DNA from: Lacinutrix sp. MedPE-SW
GTDB taxonomy: Bacteria > Bacteroidota > Bacteroidia > Flavobacteriales > Flavobacteriaceae
DNA: 64,000 nucleotides
Assembly (NCBI RefSeq): GCF_001874145.1
Contig: NZ_MPCX01000002.1
Coordinates: 248,001 to 312,000 of the forward strand
Direction: 5' to 3'
This document shows, piece after piece, positions 36,341-44,203 of the stretch. The first letter of the stretch is position 1. Each line of letters opens with the position of its first letter. The notes under the pieces are model-generated. The model saw only the letters and a list, made by a program, of their open reading frames with translations, did not search any database and was not told the origin of the DNA. Made by a program: the position numbers and the translations under genes.

Positions 36341-36615
36341 GAACTCATTTTATAAGCAGTAAGTAATTCTTCTCTTCTAATTCTTGCTTGTCGCTTTAAA
36401 TGAATTCTTGATAAAATAGAATTGATTTCTCTATACTTAGGTGTTAATTCTATTAAATCTCCATTACAATCTGTAGTAAGCTCTTTGCTGCATTTTTTAC
36501 ATTTGTACTCCTTTACGTGGTAGGTAACTTGTCTTGAAACCTCATATTTGTGTCCTAATACACTGCAAAGAAAATGAGGAATAATCGCTGTTTTTTGGTT
36601 TGTTTGTTTCATCAT
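36337..36615 (-). CDS. small Cys-rich protein, possible zinc ribbon
   Basis: 92 residues. A FLCSVLGHKYEV segment and a CKKCSKEL knuckle (with a further Cys at TDCNG) suggest a metal-bound fold, similar in spirit to DUF1660-type small proteins. The C-terminal half is basic (RIHLKRQARIRREEL), which would suit nucleic-acid contact. No signal peptide. Function not recognised. Its stop overlaps the thiL stop by three bases, in opposite orientation. I am confident it is a gene; less so about the fold. Confidence 0.72.
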   Translation of the reverse strand: MMKQTNQKTAIIPHFLCSVLGHKYEVSRQVTYHVKEYKCKKCSKELTTDCNGDLIELTPKYREINSILSRIHLKRQARIRREELLTAYKMSS

Positions 36616-36669
36616 TTTAAATTCTGATGTTTAAACTTAAATAAAAAAACCGATATATCCGACCAATAG

Positions 36670-37449
36670 CTATTTTTTTTCGACGAAATGCACTAATTGT
36701 TTGATAAAATCTACTTTATTCTCGATATAGCTCATATGTCCTTCAGAAAATAGGTGTAATTCAATATTTTGATTTTCAGCATATTTAGCAATTGAATTAA
36801 TATCAATTAATGTATCTTTTTTTCCTAATAAAATTAATTTTTTAAACGATGCATTTGCAAAGAAATCTGAAAAATCTTCTCGTTGTCTCATGCCTTCATT
36901 AGCAGCCATATAACCTTGTAAAGATGTTTTTAATGCAATGTCTAATGCTTTAATGTAGTCTTCTTTATATTTAATTTTACTTTGGGCACTAAATAAGTTG
37001 GCAAAACTCATTTTCACTAAATTTTCAAAATTATTTTGTGCCATTTTGTTGGCTCTTAATCTTAGTTCTTTTCTTTCGTTAGTATCACTTTTAAAAGTAG
37101 AATTAAGCAAGCATAGTCCTGTTACATGTTTTGGAAATAGCTTAGAAAATGAAAGCGCGACATAGCCGCCCATAGAGTGCCCAATAAATATTAATTTTTT
37201 TAGGTTTAAATATTTTATAACCGCATGAACAGCTACTGCCATATCTTCCATAGTATGTATGTAACCTAAAGAATTTGTGTTTCCGTGTCCTAAAAGATCT
37301 ATTGAAATAACTCTATTTTTTTTAGAGAGTTGTGGTGTTAAGTCGTTCCACATAGTGAGGTCTTCCAAAAAACCGTGAAGTAATATTACTGCAGGTCCAT
37401 TACCTGTATCCGTATAAAAAATATTAATGCCTTTATATTCTAAAATCAT
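36670..37449 (-). CDS. alpha/beta hydrolase
   Basis: 259 residues. It has the hydrolase fold: the oxyanion segment ILLHGFLEDLTMW, VISIDLLGHGNTN, the nucleophile elbow GHSMGG (Ser at about 93), an Asp near GKKDTLI and a C-terminal His in LFSEGHMSYIENK. The family covers esterases, haloperoxidases and cofactor-pathway hydrolases; the substrate cannot be inferred. It is divergent from brnQ across 35 bases, with a -7 box at 37466-37473. Confidence 0.9.
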   Translation of the reverse strand: MILEYKGINIFYTDTGNGPAVILLHGFLEDLTMWNDLTPQLSKKNRVISIDLLGHGNTNSLGYIHTMEDMAVAVHAVIKYLNLKKLIFIGHSMGGYVALSFSKLFPKHVTGLCLLNSTFKSDTNERKELRLRANKMAQNNFENLVKMSFANLFSAQSKIKYKEDYIKALDIALKTSLQGYMAANEGMRQREDFSDFFANASFKKLILLGKKDTLIDINSIAKYAENQNIELHLFSEGHMSYIENKVDFIKQLVHFVEKK

Positions 37450-37465
37450 AATTAACTATATTCGA

Positions 37466-37473
37466 CAAAAATA
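37466..37473 (-). promoter_or_regulatory. -7 box for the alpha/beta hydrolase gene
   Basis: On the minus strand the box reads TATTTTTG (TAnnTTTG), 17 bases before the ATG. Confidence 0.45.
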
Positions 37474-37484
37474 CATGTTAACTT

Positions 37485-38771
37485 TTGAATAAAACGAAAG
37501 AAATATTAGTTGTTGGTTTTGCCTTATTTTCAATGTTTTTTGGAGCAGGTAACCTTATTTTGCCTCCTTTTTTAGGAGTACAGGCAGGAGAGCAGTGGCT
37601 ACTTGTTGCTTTGGGTTTTGTAATTACGGCAGTTATAATCCCAATATTTGGTATACTTGCACATGCGAGATTGCAAGGTACAATGTACGATTTTGGTAAA
37701 AAAGTATCTCCAGTTTTTAGTACTGTATACTGTATTATTGTTTACGCAATATCTATTTCTTTACCAGCGCCACGTACAGCTTCTGTTGTTCATGAAATGG
37801 CGATAGCTCCTTTTTTTAATACCAGTACTTTGCTTACCAGTGGTCTTTATTTTTCGTTGGTATTCTTATTTGTAATTAATCGCTCAAAAGTTATAAATTT
37901 ATTAGGTAAATTTTTAACGCCATTAATAATAATAATTTTACTATCTATTATTGTAGTAGGTGTTGTTTCTGCTCCAGTAGTTGTAAACCCATCATCTTTT
38001 AAAACACCAATAATTAGTGGTTTGTTAGAAGGTTACCAAACATTCGATGCTATTGGTGCTGTAGTTATTGGGAGTGTTGTTGTTATTTCTTTAAAATTAA
38101 AAGGTTATAGTGCTTTCGAGGCGAAAAAAGAACTCATTAAAAAGTCCGGATTTGTGGCAGGATTAGGTTTATTTATAATATATACAGGACTAATTTTATG
38201 CGGCTCACTATATAATACTACATTTGCTGAGGCATCTTCAAGAACACAAATATTGTCTAGTTTAAGCACTCAAACACTGGGTCATGTAGGTACTATATTT
38301 TTAAGTGTTTTAGTGTCTTTAGCATGTTTTACTACTGCAATAGGTATTGTAACAGGAACTGCAGATTATGTTAAAAGCTTATTTAAAGAATCTCAAACAG
38401 CATATTATATTACAGCCTTTTTAGGTTGTATTCTTGGTGTTATTGTTGGTAAATTTAATGTTGGTTTTATAATTGATATTGCTCTTCCTGCATTAATGTT
38501 TATATACCCAATAACTATAATTTTAATTTTATTAAATGTTCTATCAGTAAAATATACATCTAAGCTAGTATTTAGAGGTGTTGTTTTGGTAACTTTTTTA
38601 TTCTCTATACCAGACTTTTTAAAGTTTATTGTATCATCTCCGCAAAAATTAGAACAAATAACAAACCTAATACCTATGGCGAAATATAGCTTGGGTTGGG
38701 TTATGCCTGCAGTAATTATATTTTTAGTGTTAAATATTAAAAATTTTTCGACTAAGTCACTAACTAATTAA
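37485..38771 (+). CDS. brnQ: branched-chain amino acid carrier BrnQ (TTG start)
   Basis: 428 residues with about 12 membrane segments and the family opening MFFGAGNLILPPFLG. The protein imports leucine, isoleucine and valine, usually with Na+. Translation appears to begin at a TTG (37485): an in-frame stop (37479-37481) lies just upstream, the nearest ATG (37475) is out of frame, and the next in-frame Met would cut into the first membrane span. An AraC-type regulator gene follows after 7 bases, probably in the same transcript. Confidence 0.92.
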   Translation: MNKTKEILVVGFALFSMFFGAGNLILPPFLGVQAGEQWLLVALGFVITAVIIPIFGILAHARLQGTMYDFGKKVSPVFSTVYCIIVYAISISLPAPRTASVVHEMAIAPFFNTSTLLTSGLYFSLVFLFVINRSKVINLLGKFLTPLIIIILLSIIVVGVVSAPVVVNPSSFKTPIISGLLEGYQTFDAIGAVVIGSVVVISLKLKGYSAFEAKKELIKKSGFVAGLGLFIIYTGLILCGSLYNTTFAEASSRTQILSSLSTQTLGHVGTIFLSVLVSLACFTTAIGIVTGTADYVKSLFKESQTAYYITAFLGCILGVIVGKFNVGFIIDIALPALMFIYPITIILILLNVLSVKYTSKLVFRGVVLVTFLFSIPDFLKFIVSSPQKLEQITNLIPMAKYSLGWVMPAVIIFLVLNIKNFSTKSLTN

Positions 38772-38778
38772 AAGTCAA

Positions 38779-39618
38779 GTGGCATTACAAGATATAGAAA
38801 CATATACATTTAAAGATATTTTTTCATTAAGTGTGGTCCAGTTTGATAAAGCTTGTGTTGTAAATAAACCAGAACAAGTAGATGTTTATAGTATTTATTG
38901 GATAAAAAAAGGAAAAGGACTTTATAATATAGATTTTAAAAGTTTTGAGTTTAGTGAAAATGTACTGTTTTTTCTGTCTCCAGGACAAGTGTTTTCTGTA
39001 GAAAACGAAAGTATAAAAGAAGCCTATAAAATTACCTTTATAAAAGATTTTTATTGCATACAAACACATGATAAAGAAGTATCATGTAATGGTGTACTTT
39101 TTAACAATGTATATAAGGTGCCTTTTATTAAACCATGTAAAAGCGATACTCAAAAACTAAGTTTTATACTCGATAGTTTAATAGAAGAATTTAAAAACGT
39201 TAACACTGCTCAACATGATATGCTGCAAAGCTATTTAAAGCAATTCATTATCCATTCAGTTCGCATACAAAGTGAAAACTATCCAGTAGATAAAAATATA
39301 GAAACCAGGCTTTTTAAAGATTTTAGTACAATCTTAGAACAAAATTATAAAACAATACACTCTGTAACAGAATATGCAAAACGCCTAGGAATATCACCAA
39401 AATCACTCACCAAAAATTTTCAAAAAATTGGCGCTCAAACACCAAGCGATATTATAAAAAACCGAATAATAATAGAAGCAAAACGTCAATTAATATACAC
39501 TAAGCAATCTGTAAAAGAAATAGCTTATAGTTTAGGTTTTAACGACTCTGCCTACTTTAGCAGGTACTTTAGTAAAGCCACATCAAAATCACCATTACAA
39601 TTTAGAAAAGACTATTAA
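38779..39618 (+). CDS. AraC-family regulator (GTG start)
   Basis: 279 residues. The N-terminal half is a cupin-like sensing domain (with QVDVYSIYWIKKGKGLYNI). The C-terminal part, about 178-279, holds the double HTH: VTEYAKRLGISPKSLTKNF and SVKEIAYSLGFNDSAYFSRYF, ending KSPLQFRKDY. The start codon is a GTG; no in-frame ATG precedes it and the next one is deep in the protein. It lies 7 bases after brnQ and may control transporter or neighbouring genes, its ligand unknown. Confidence 0.92.
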   Translation: MALQDIETYTFKDIFSLSVVQFDKACVVNKPEQVDVYSIYWIKKGKGLYNIDFKSFEFSENVLFFLSPGQVFSVENESIKEAYKITFIKDFYCIQTHDKEVSCNGVLFNNVYKVPFIKPCKSDTQKLSFILDSLIEEFKNVNTAQHDMLQSYLKQFIIHSVRIQSENYPVDKNIETRLFKDFSTILEQNYKTIHSVTEYAKRLGISPKSLTKNFQKIGAQTPSDIIKNRIIIEAKRQLIYTKQSVKEIAYSLGFNDSAYFSRYFSKATSKSPLQFRKDY

Positions 39619-39627
39619 TTTATAATG

Positions 39628-39732
39628 GCGTGTCCAAAATGAGCAGAAGCATCATTTAGGTCAGGCTGTACGTTATATCTTTTTTTGCCATATAGGCAAG
39701 CAAAAAAAGGATGCCACTGCCATCCTTCACGC
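39628..39732. repeat. structured intergenic repeat, copy B
   Basis: A 105-base element bounded by GCGTG (39628-39632) and CACGC (39728-39732). It shares the core of copy A (from GGTCAGGCT through the T-run, the GCC palindrome, the A-run, GGATGCCACT and ATCCTT) but has a longer segment, about 20 extra bases, between the left end and GGTCAGGCT. The outer stem differs from copy A on both sides in a pairing-preserving way (GCGTTA/TAACGC versus GCGTG/CACGC), which is evidence for a selected structure. Confidence 0.72.
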
Positions 39733-39860
39733 AAAATTACCGGTACCAAACTCTAGTAAAACGTAAATAATAATCACTGTCCAAGCATAAGGAACTTTTG
39801 TCCATTTTAACAAGCCTGTTTGTGTCGCACCTTTGTAGTGTAACAAAAAACAATGTAAAA
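39733..39860. other. intergenic stretch between repeat B and the CMD operon
   Basis: Gene-free bases, part of the 414-base gap 39619-40032. The only signal seen is CACCTTTG (39828-39835), a poor -7 box, before the short frame at 39861. Nothing else was recognised. Confidence 0.5.
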
Positions 39861-40007
39861 ATGAAACCACATACATCGCTATTTAGTTTAATAGCAACCT
39901 TTACAAAAGCAAAGCAAACCATATCAAAATTTGTAACAAAAAAAGAACACTGTCAATCTCAACAATTACATGACTTTTACTGTAATACAATTACCAACAA
40001 CAAATAA
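39861..40007 (+). CDS. possible 48-residue small protein
   Basis: ATG at 39861 to TAA at 40005-40007. The translation starts MKPHTSLFSLIATFTKAKQT, is basic and helical at the N-terminus and has two Cys near the end. It ends 25 bases before the CMD-domain gene and starts about 25 bases after a CACCTTTG -7-like box, so it could be the first gene of that operon. No family is recognised, and a short frame like this could be chance in A+T-rich DNA. Confidence 0.35.
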   Translation: MKPHTSLFSLIATFTKAKQTISKFVTKKEHCQSQQLHDFYCNTITNNK

Positions 40008-40032
40008 ATAAATCAATAAAATAAATAAAATT

Positions 40033-40569
40033 ATGAGCACATTTAATGTACCAACAAAAAACGAAGTCTCTCAAAAAAATCAGGAGATATTTAATCAATT
40101 AGAAAAAGGATTAGGATTTGTACCAAACCTATATGCAACAATGGCGTATAGTGAAAACGCGCTAAGTAATTTCTTGAATTTTTCAAATTCAAAAACATCC
40201 TTTTCAGTTAAAGAAAAAGAGGTTATAAACCTTGCAGTTAGTCAAGTAAATCAATGCGAATACTGTCTAGCAGCACATACAGCAATAGGAAAAATGAATG
40301 GCTTTTCAGATAGTGAAATAATAGAACTTCGTCAAGGAAAAGCAAGTTTCGATTCGAAACTAGAAAGTTTAGCAAAACTATCTAAAAACATAGCAGAAAA
40401 TAGAGGAGCTACAGAAGCGGTAATTGTAAATTCTTTTTTTAATGCAGGATATACAAAAGAGAATTTAGTAGATGCAATAACATTAGTAGGAGAAATAACA
40501 ATCACTAATTACTTGCATAAAACAACAGAGGTACCTGTAGATTTTCCACAAGCAGAAGCTTTAGTATAA
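40033..40569 (+). CDS. carboxymuconolactone decarboxylase (AhpD-like) family protein
   Basis: 178 residues. The AhpD/CMD core is clear: CEYCLAAH with C75, C78 and H82, preceded by SVKEKEVINLAVSQVNQ, the usual helix. The CxxC pair and nearby His fit a peroxidase-type thiol site (peroxidase core family). It lacks a signal peptide, so it acts in the cytoplasm, probably reducing peroxides or carrying thiol chemistry. The next gene, 31 bases downstream, encodes an exported cupredoxin-like protein. An upstream short frame may belong to the operon. Confidence 0.9.
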   Translation: MSTFNVPTKNEVSQKNQEIFNQLEKGLGFVPNLYATMAYSENALSNFLNFSNSKTSFSVKEKEVINLAVSQVNQCEYCLAAHTAIGKMNGFSDSEIIELRQGKASFDSKLESLAKLSKNIAENRGATEAVIVNSFFNAGYTKENLVDAITLVGEITITNYLHKTTEVPVDFPQAEALV

Positions 40570-40600
40570 ACAAGAAAATTATAAATTAAAACCAAAAACA

Positions 40601-40990
40601 ATGAAAAAAGTAGTAACCATTTTAGTATTTACAATAGTAGCAGCATTTAATGTAAATGCGCAAGATACAATGAGTAATAAACAAGCAGTAAAAACTGTAA
40701 ACTTAGAAGAAACAGCAGGAGCATTTACTCAAAAAAGTTTAACCTTAAGTGAAGGAACGTATGTTTTTAAAGTAACAAATAATAATGCATCTCCAGAAGT
40801 AGGACTAGTTTTAATTCAAGATGGAAAAGATGGTACAAACCCAGAAAACCATATAAAAGAAGCATATGTATCCCAATTAGTAAAACATGGTAAAACAGAA
40901 TCTTCACAACCAGTAACTTTAACAAAAGGTAAGTATAAATACTTTTGTCCTTATAATAACACACCACAATACACTTTAGTTGTGGAGTAA
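40601..40990 (+). CDS. exported cupredoxin-like protein without canonical Cu ligands
   Basis: 129 residues, signal peptide ending near NVNAQ (about 21). The remaining ~105 residues look like one cupredoxin sandwich: SEGTYVFKVTNNNASPEVGLVLI, then a helix-loop, and GKYKYFCPYNNTPQYTLVVE at the end. The Cys (C116) of the usual C-x-x-H motif is kept, but the His position holds Asn (N119). The first His is replaced too, in the NNNASPEVG loop. Type 1 copper binding is therefore unlikely, though H84 or H96 with Cys could bind metal in another way. It is followed by a terminator. Confidence 0.82.
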   Translation: MKKVVTILVFTIVAAFNVNAQDTMSNKQAVKTVNLEETAGAFTQKSLTLSEGTYVFKVTNNNASPEVGLVLIQDGKDGTNPENHIKEAYVSQLVKHGKTESSQPVTLTKGKYKYFCPYNNTPQYTLVVE

Positions 40991-41011
40991 TTAAACATAT
41001 AGTTTTTAAGT

Positions 41012-41044
41012 AAAAAAGCGAGCTCGTAGAGTCTCGCTTTTTTT
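41012..41044 (+). terminator. intrinsic terminator of the CMD operon
   Basis: GCGAG (41018-41022) pairs with CTCGC (41033-41037), extended by A and T runs, and the T tract runs to about 41044. Confidence 0.8.
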
Positions 41045-41250
41045 ATTTAAAATTTAGATTTTCATACGTTAATAGGTGCTTGTGTATCTTCTGTTAATGC
41101 ATGTAACTTTACTATTATTTCTATAGAATAAGTAGTAATTGCTTTAATTATGTTAATTATTTAACAAATTGTAAAAATGTAGTATATATTTTTCATTTTT
41201 ATTTTTAATTCACGCTAGCACAGTAGTTTCGTAACATAAAATAGAGAGAA

Positions 41251-42579
41251 ATGTTAGTATTAAAATTTGGAGGAACGTCTGTTGGGTCTATAGAGAACAT
41301 GATTCATGTAAAAGAAATAATTAATAATGAGCAAAAAAAAATAGTAGTATTATCTGCAATGTCTGGTACTACTAATTCATTAGTAAAAATTTCAGAGCAT
41401 ATAAAAAACAAAAATAAAGACGAGGCTTTAATTGTTGTTAACAATCTTAGAAATAATTATAATACAACTATTAAAAACCTAATAACAAACCAAAAACTTT
41501 ATAAAACAGTTTTTGTTTATGTAAACGATGTATTTAATACGTTAGAGGCATTGGTAAATAGTGAATTTACTAATTTATTATATAATCAAATTGTAGCTCA
41601 AGGCGAATTATTGTCTACCTATATATTTAGTAGATATTTAATGCAAGAAGGCATAAAAACAGCATTATTGCCTGCTTTAGATTTTATGAGAATTGATAAA
41701 ACCAATGAGCCAGACAACTTTTATATCCAGCAAAATTTAAGTAGAATAATGGGCGAAACTCCAAATGCAGATATTTATATTACGCAAGGATTTATTTGCC
41801 GAAATGCAGAAGGTGATATAAGTAACTTACAACGAGGAGGTAGTGATTATACGGCAACAATAATTGGTGCTGTACTTAATGCAAAAGAAGTGCAAATCTG
41901 GACAGATATTGATGGGTTTCATAATAACGATCCGCGATTTGTAGAAAATACAAATGCCATTTCTAATTTATCTTTTGATGAGTCTGCAGAGTTAGCATAT
42001 TTTGGAGCAAAAATATTACACCCACAAACCGTAATGCCTGTTAGAGCTTTAGATATTCCTGTACGTTTAAAAAACACAATGTCTCCTAAAGCACATGGTA
42101 CATTAATTACAAATCAAATTCATGGAGAAGGCATAAAAGCAATAGCAGCAAAAGATGGTATTACAGCGATAAAAATAAAATCTGCTAGAATGTTACTGGC
42201 ACACGGTTTTTTAAAGAAAGTATTCGAGATCTTTGAACGCTACGAAACAGCTATAGATATGATTACAACGTCTGAAATAGCTGTATCTTTAACAGTAGAT
42301 AATACTACGCATTTGTCTGCAATAGTAGAAGAGTTAGATCATTTTGCAACAGTTGAGGTAGACGATTATATGAGTATTGTGTGTTTAGTAGGGAATGCTA
42401 TTATTTACCATCCAGATACACCAAATTTATTTCAAGTATTACAAGATGTTAACGTGAGAATGATTTCTTATGGAGGTAGTAATAACAATATTTCACTATT
42501 AATTAAAACTAGTGATAAAATTGAAACGCTTCAAAAATTACAGCGTTACGTTTTTGAAAACGAAGGCGTTTTAGTTTAA
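41251..42579 (+). CDS. aspartate kinase
   Basis: 442 residues. The kinase domain starts with KFGGTSVGSIENM and carries VVLSAMSGTTNSL, the NLQRGGSDYTATIIGAVLNA motif and WTDIDGFHNNDPR. Two ACT domains follow (about 300-440), including IKIKSARMLLAHGFLKKVFEIF and a final NVRMISYGGSNNNISLLIK. It phosphorylates aspartate in the pathway to lysine, threonine and methionine. It is monofunctional, without a homoserine dehydrogenase fusion, and the ACT domains suggest feedback by an amino acid. The 206 bases between the upstream terminator and this gene show no clear riboswitch. Confidence 0.94.
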   Translation: MLVLKFGGTSVGSIENMIHVKEIINNEQKKIVVLSAMSGTTNSLVKISEHIKNKNKDEALIVVNNLRNNYNTTIKNLITNQKLYKTVFVYVNDVFNTLEALVNSEFTNLLYNQIVAQGELLSTYIFSRYLMQEGIKTALLPALDFMRIDKTNEPDNFYIQQNLSRIMGETPNADIYITQGFICRNAEGDISNLQRGGSDYTATIIGAVLNAKEVQIWTDIDGFHNNDPRFVENTNAISNLSFDESAELAYFGAKILHPQTVMPVRALDIPVRLKNTMSPKAHGTLITNQIHGEGIKAIAAKDGITAIKIKSARMLLAHGFLKKVFEIFERYETAIDMITTSEIAVSLTVDNTTHLSAIVEELDHFATVEVDDYMSIVCLVGNAIIYHPDTPNLFQVLQDVNVRMISYGGSNNNISLLIKTSDKIETLQKLQRYVFENEGVLV

Positions 42580-42611
42580 ACTTGTATTAAAATAGAAAAC
42601 GACATATAATA

Positions 42612-42652
42612 TATAAAACCTCATTTACATTTGTATTTGAGGTTTTATATAT
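42612..42652 (+). terminator. first terminator hairpin after the aspartate kinase gene
   Basis: A stem of ATATAAAACCTCA against TGAGGTTTTATAT spans the region, with a T-rich tail. Confidence 0.65.
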
Positions 42653-42673
42653 TTTGTAGCTAATATAAAGCAC

Positions 42674-42702
42674 AAAAAAACCTCTAAAAAGAGGTTTTTT
42701 TA
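42674..42702. terminator. bidirectional intrinsic terminator
   Basis: AAAAAACCTCT pairs with AGAGGTTTTTT around a 4-base loop; it serves the aspartate kinase gene and the convergent aminopeptidase gene. Confidence 0.85.
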
Positions 42703-42715
42703 AATAAGTTAGGCT

Positions 42716-44008
42716 TTATTTATTCATAAGCTCTTCAATTTCATCTGCTTCAATTGGAATATTTCTCATCAAATTAAAAGGTTCTCCACTTTTTTGTATT
42801 ACAACGTCATCTTCTAATCTAATACCAAAACCTTCATCTGGAATATAGATACCTGGTTCAACAGTAAAAACCATGTTTTCTTGCATAGGCTCTGTTAAAA
42901 TGCCATAATCATGCGTGTCTAAACCAATGTGGTGACTTGTACCGTGCATAAAGTATTTTTTATAAGCAGGCCAGTCTGGATTTTCGTTTTTAACATCAGC
43001 TTTATCAAGTAAACCTAACCCTAATAATTCGCTAGTCATTAATTTACCAACTTCAATATGGTATTCTGCCCATAAAGTTCCAGGGACTAGCATTTTAGTT
43101 GCGTCATTTTTTACACGATTAACGGCATTATAAACAGCCTTTTGTCTGTCTGTAAATTTTCCTGAAACAGGTATGGTACGTGTCATATCACTAGCGTAAT
43201 TTGCATATTCTGCGCCAGCATCAATTAAAATTAAATCACCAGCTTTACACTGTTGGTTGTTTTCTATATAATGTAAAACATTAGCGTTATTACCAGAGCC
43301 AATTATGGGTGTGTAGGCAAAACCTTTAGATCGGTTATTTAAAAACTCATGCATAAACTCAGCTTCAAGATTATACTCCCAAACATCTGGTTTTACAAAA
43401 TTTAATATTCTTCTAAAGCCTTTTTCTGTGATATCACAGGCTTGTTGCATTAAATCTAATTCAATTTGATCTTTAACAGAGCGTAAACGCTGTAATATTG
43501 GGTTGCTTTTGGCTACGCGGTGTGCAGGATATCTATCTTTAAGCCATTTAGTAAAACGGGCTTCGCGAGTTTCAGTTTCTACATTAGCTCTATAATGTTC
43601 GTTTGTATTTATATATACAGTGTCTGCCTGAGACATTATTTCGGCTAAAACTTTATGTAAATCTTGTAGCCAGTAAACTGTTTTTATTCCGCTAGTAGAA
43701 AAAGCAGCATCTTTAGTTAACTTTTCGCCTTCCCAAACAGCAATATGCTCATTTGTTTCTTTTAAAAATAAAATTTCACGGTTTTTAGGATTTGGACAAT
43801 CTGGAAAAATTACTAAAATACTTTCTTCTTGGTCAACGCCACTTAAATAAAATATATCTCTATGTTGTGCAAAAGGTAAAGTACTATCTGCGCTTACAGG
43901 ATATATGTCGTTAGAGTTAAAAATAGCAAGACTATTAGGCTGCATTTGTTGCGCAAAGTTTTTACGATTTTTAATAAAAAGGCTACTGTCTATTTTGTGG
44001 TATTTCAT
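42716..44008 (-). CDS. Xaa-Pro aminopeptidase (aminopeptidase P family)
   Basis: 430 residues. The N-terminal creatinase-like domain precedes a pita-bread catalytic domain. The metal ligands are visible: Asp in LILIDAGAEY and ASDMTRTIP, His in HGTSHHIGLDTHD, and Glu in FTVEPGIYIP and GIRLEDDVVI. The enzyme removes the residue before a proline at the N-terminus of peptides, usually with two Mn2+ ions. No signal peptide, so it is cytoplasmic. It is a single gene divergent from the BNR protein gene across about 195 bases. Confidence 0.95.
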   Translation of the reverse strand: MKYHKIDSSLFIKNRKNFAQQMQPNSLAIFNSNDIYPVSADSTLPFAQHRDIFYLSGVDQEESILVIFPDCPNPKNREILFLKETNEHIAVWEGEKLTKDAAFSTSGIKTVYWLQDLHKVLAEIMSQADTVYINTNEHYRANVETETREARFTKWLKDRYPAHRVAKSNPILQRLRSVKDQIELDLMQQACDITEKGFRRILNFVKPDVWEYNLEAEFMHEFLNNRSKGFAYTPIIGSGNNANVLHYIENNQQCKAGDLILIDAGAEYANYASDMTRTIPVSGKFTDRQKAVYNAVNRVKNDATKMLVPGTLWAEYHIEVGKLMTSELLGLGLLDKADVKNENPDWPAYKKYFMHGTSHHIGLDTHDYGILTEPMQENMVFTVEPGIYIPDEGFGIRLEDDVVIQKSGEPFNLMRNIPIEADEIEELMNK

Positions 44009-44064
44009 GAAAAAATAGTTTTCATTCCCTTGAAACCGGGAATTTAATTAGTGTTTTAATTTTT

Positions 44065-44111
44065 CTCCGTCAAGCGGAAAAACTAAGAAGCTTGAATTAA
44101 GCTTGCCGGAG
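44065..44111. repeat. imperfect inverted repeat with nested AAGCTT palindromes
   Basis: CTCCGTCAAGC (44065-44075) is almost the reverse complement of GCTTGCCGGAG (44101-44111), with one mismatch, and inside the loop AAGCTT occurs at 44088-44093 and 44099-44104. It lies between two divergent genes. It could be a transcript structure or a remnant of a dispersed repeat. No T tract follows, so it is not an obvious terminator. Confidence 0.5.
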
Positions 44112-44150
44112 TGTCAAAAATAACATTTTATTACCAAAAAGAGTTTCGGT

Positions 44151-44182
44151 TTTGTTCATATTTAACAGAATGATTACCTTCA
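44151..44182 (+). promoter_or_regulatory. Bacteroidetes promoter for the second BNR protein gene
   Basis: TTTG (44151-44154) is followed after exactly 20 bases by TACCTTCA (44175-44182), a -7 box with two changes from TAnnTTTG. The gene starts at 44204. Confidence 0.5.
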
Positions 44183-44203
44183 AGGTCTTAAAAAAACATC
44201 AAT

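Noticed and set aside
39737-39922. Minus-strand 61-codon frame in the gap before the CMD operon
   Set aside because: It overlaps the promoter-like region and the short plus-strand frame, with no signal or family match.
40601-40990. Type 1 copper protein
   Set aside because: The Cys-x-x-His pattern and the first His are changed, so a blue-copper call is not supported.
41046-41250. Lysine riboswitch or attenuator before aspartate kinase
   Set aside because: No leader peptide, second terminator or lysine-riboswitch-like folding is apparent before the gene; the only terminator belongs to the upstream operon.
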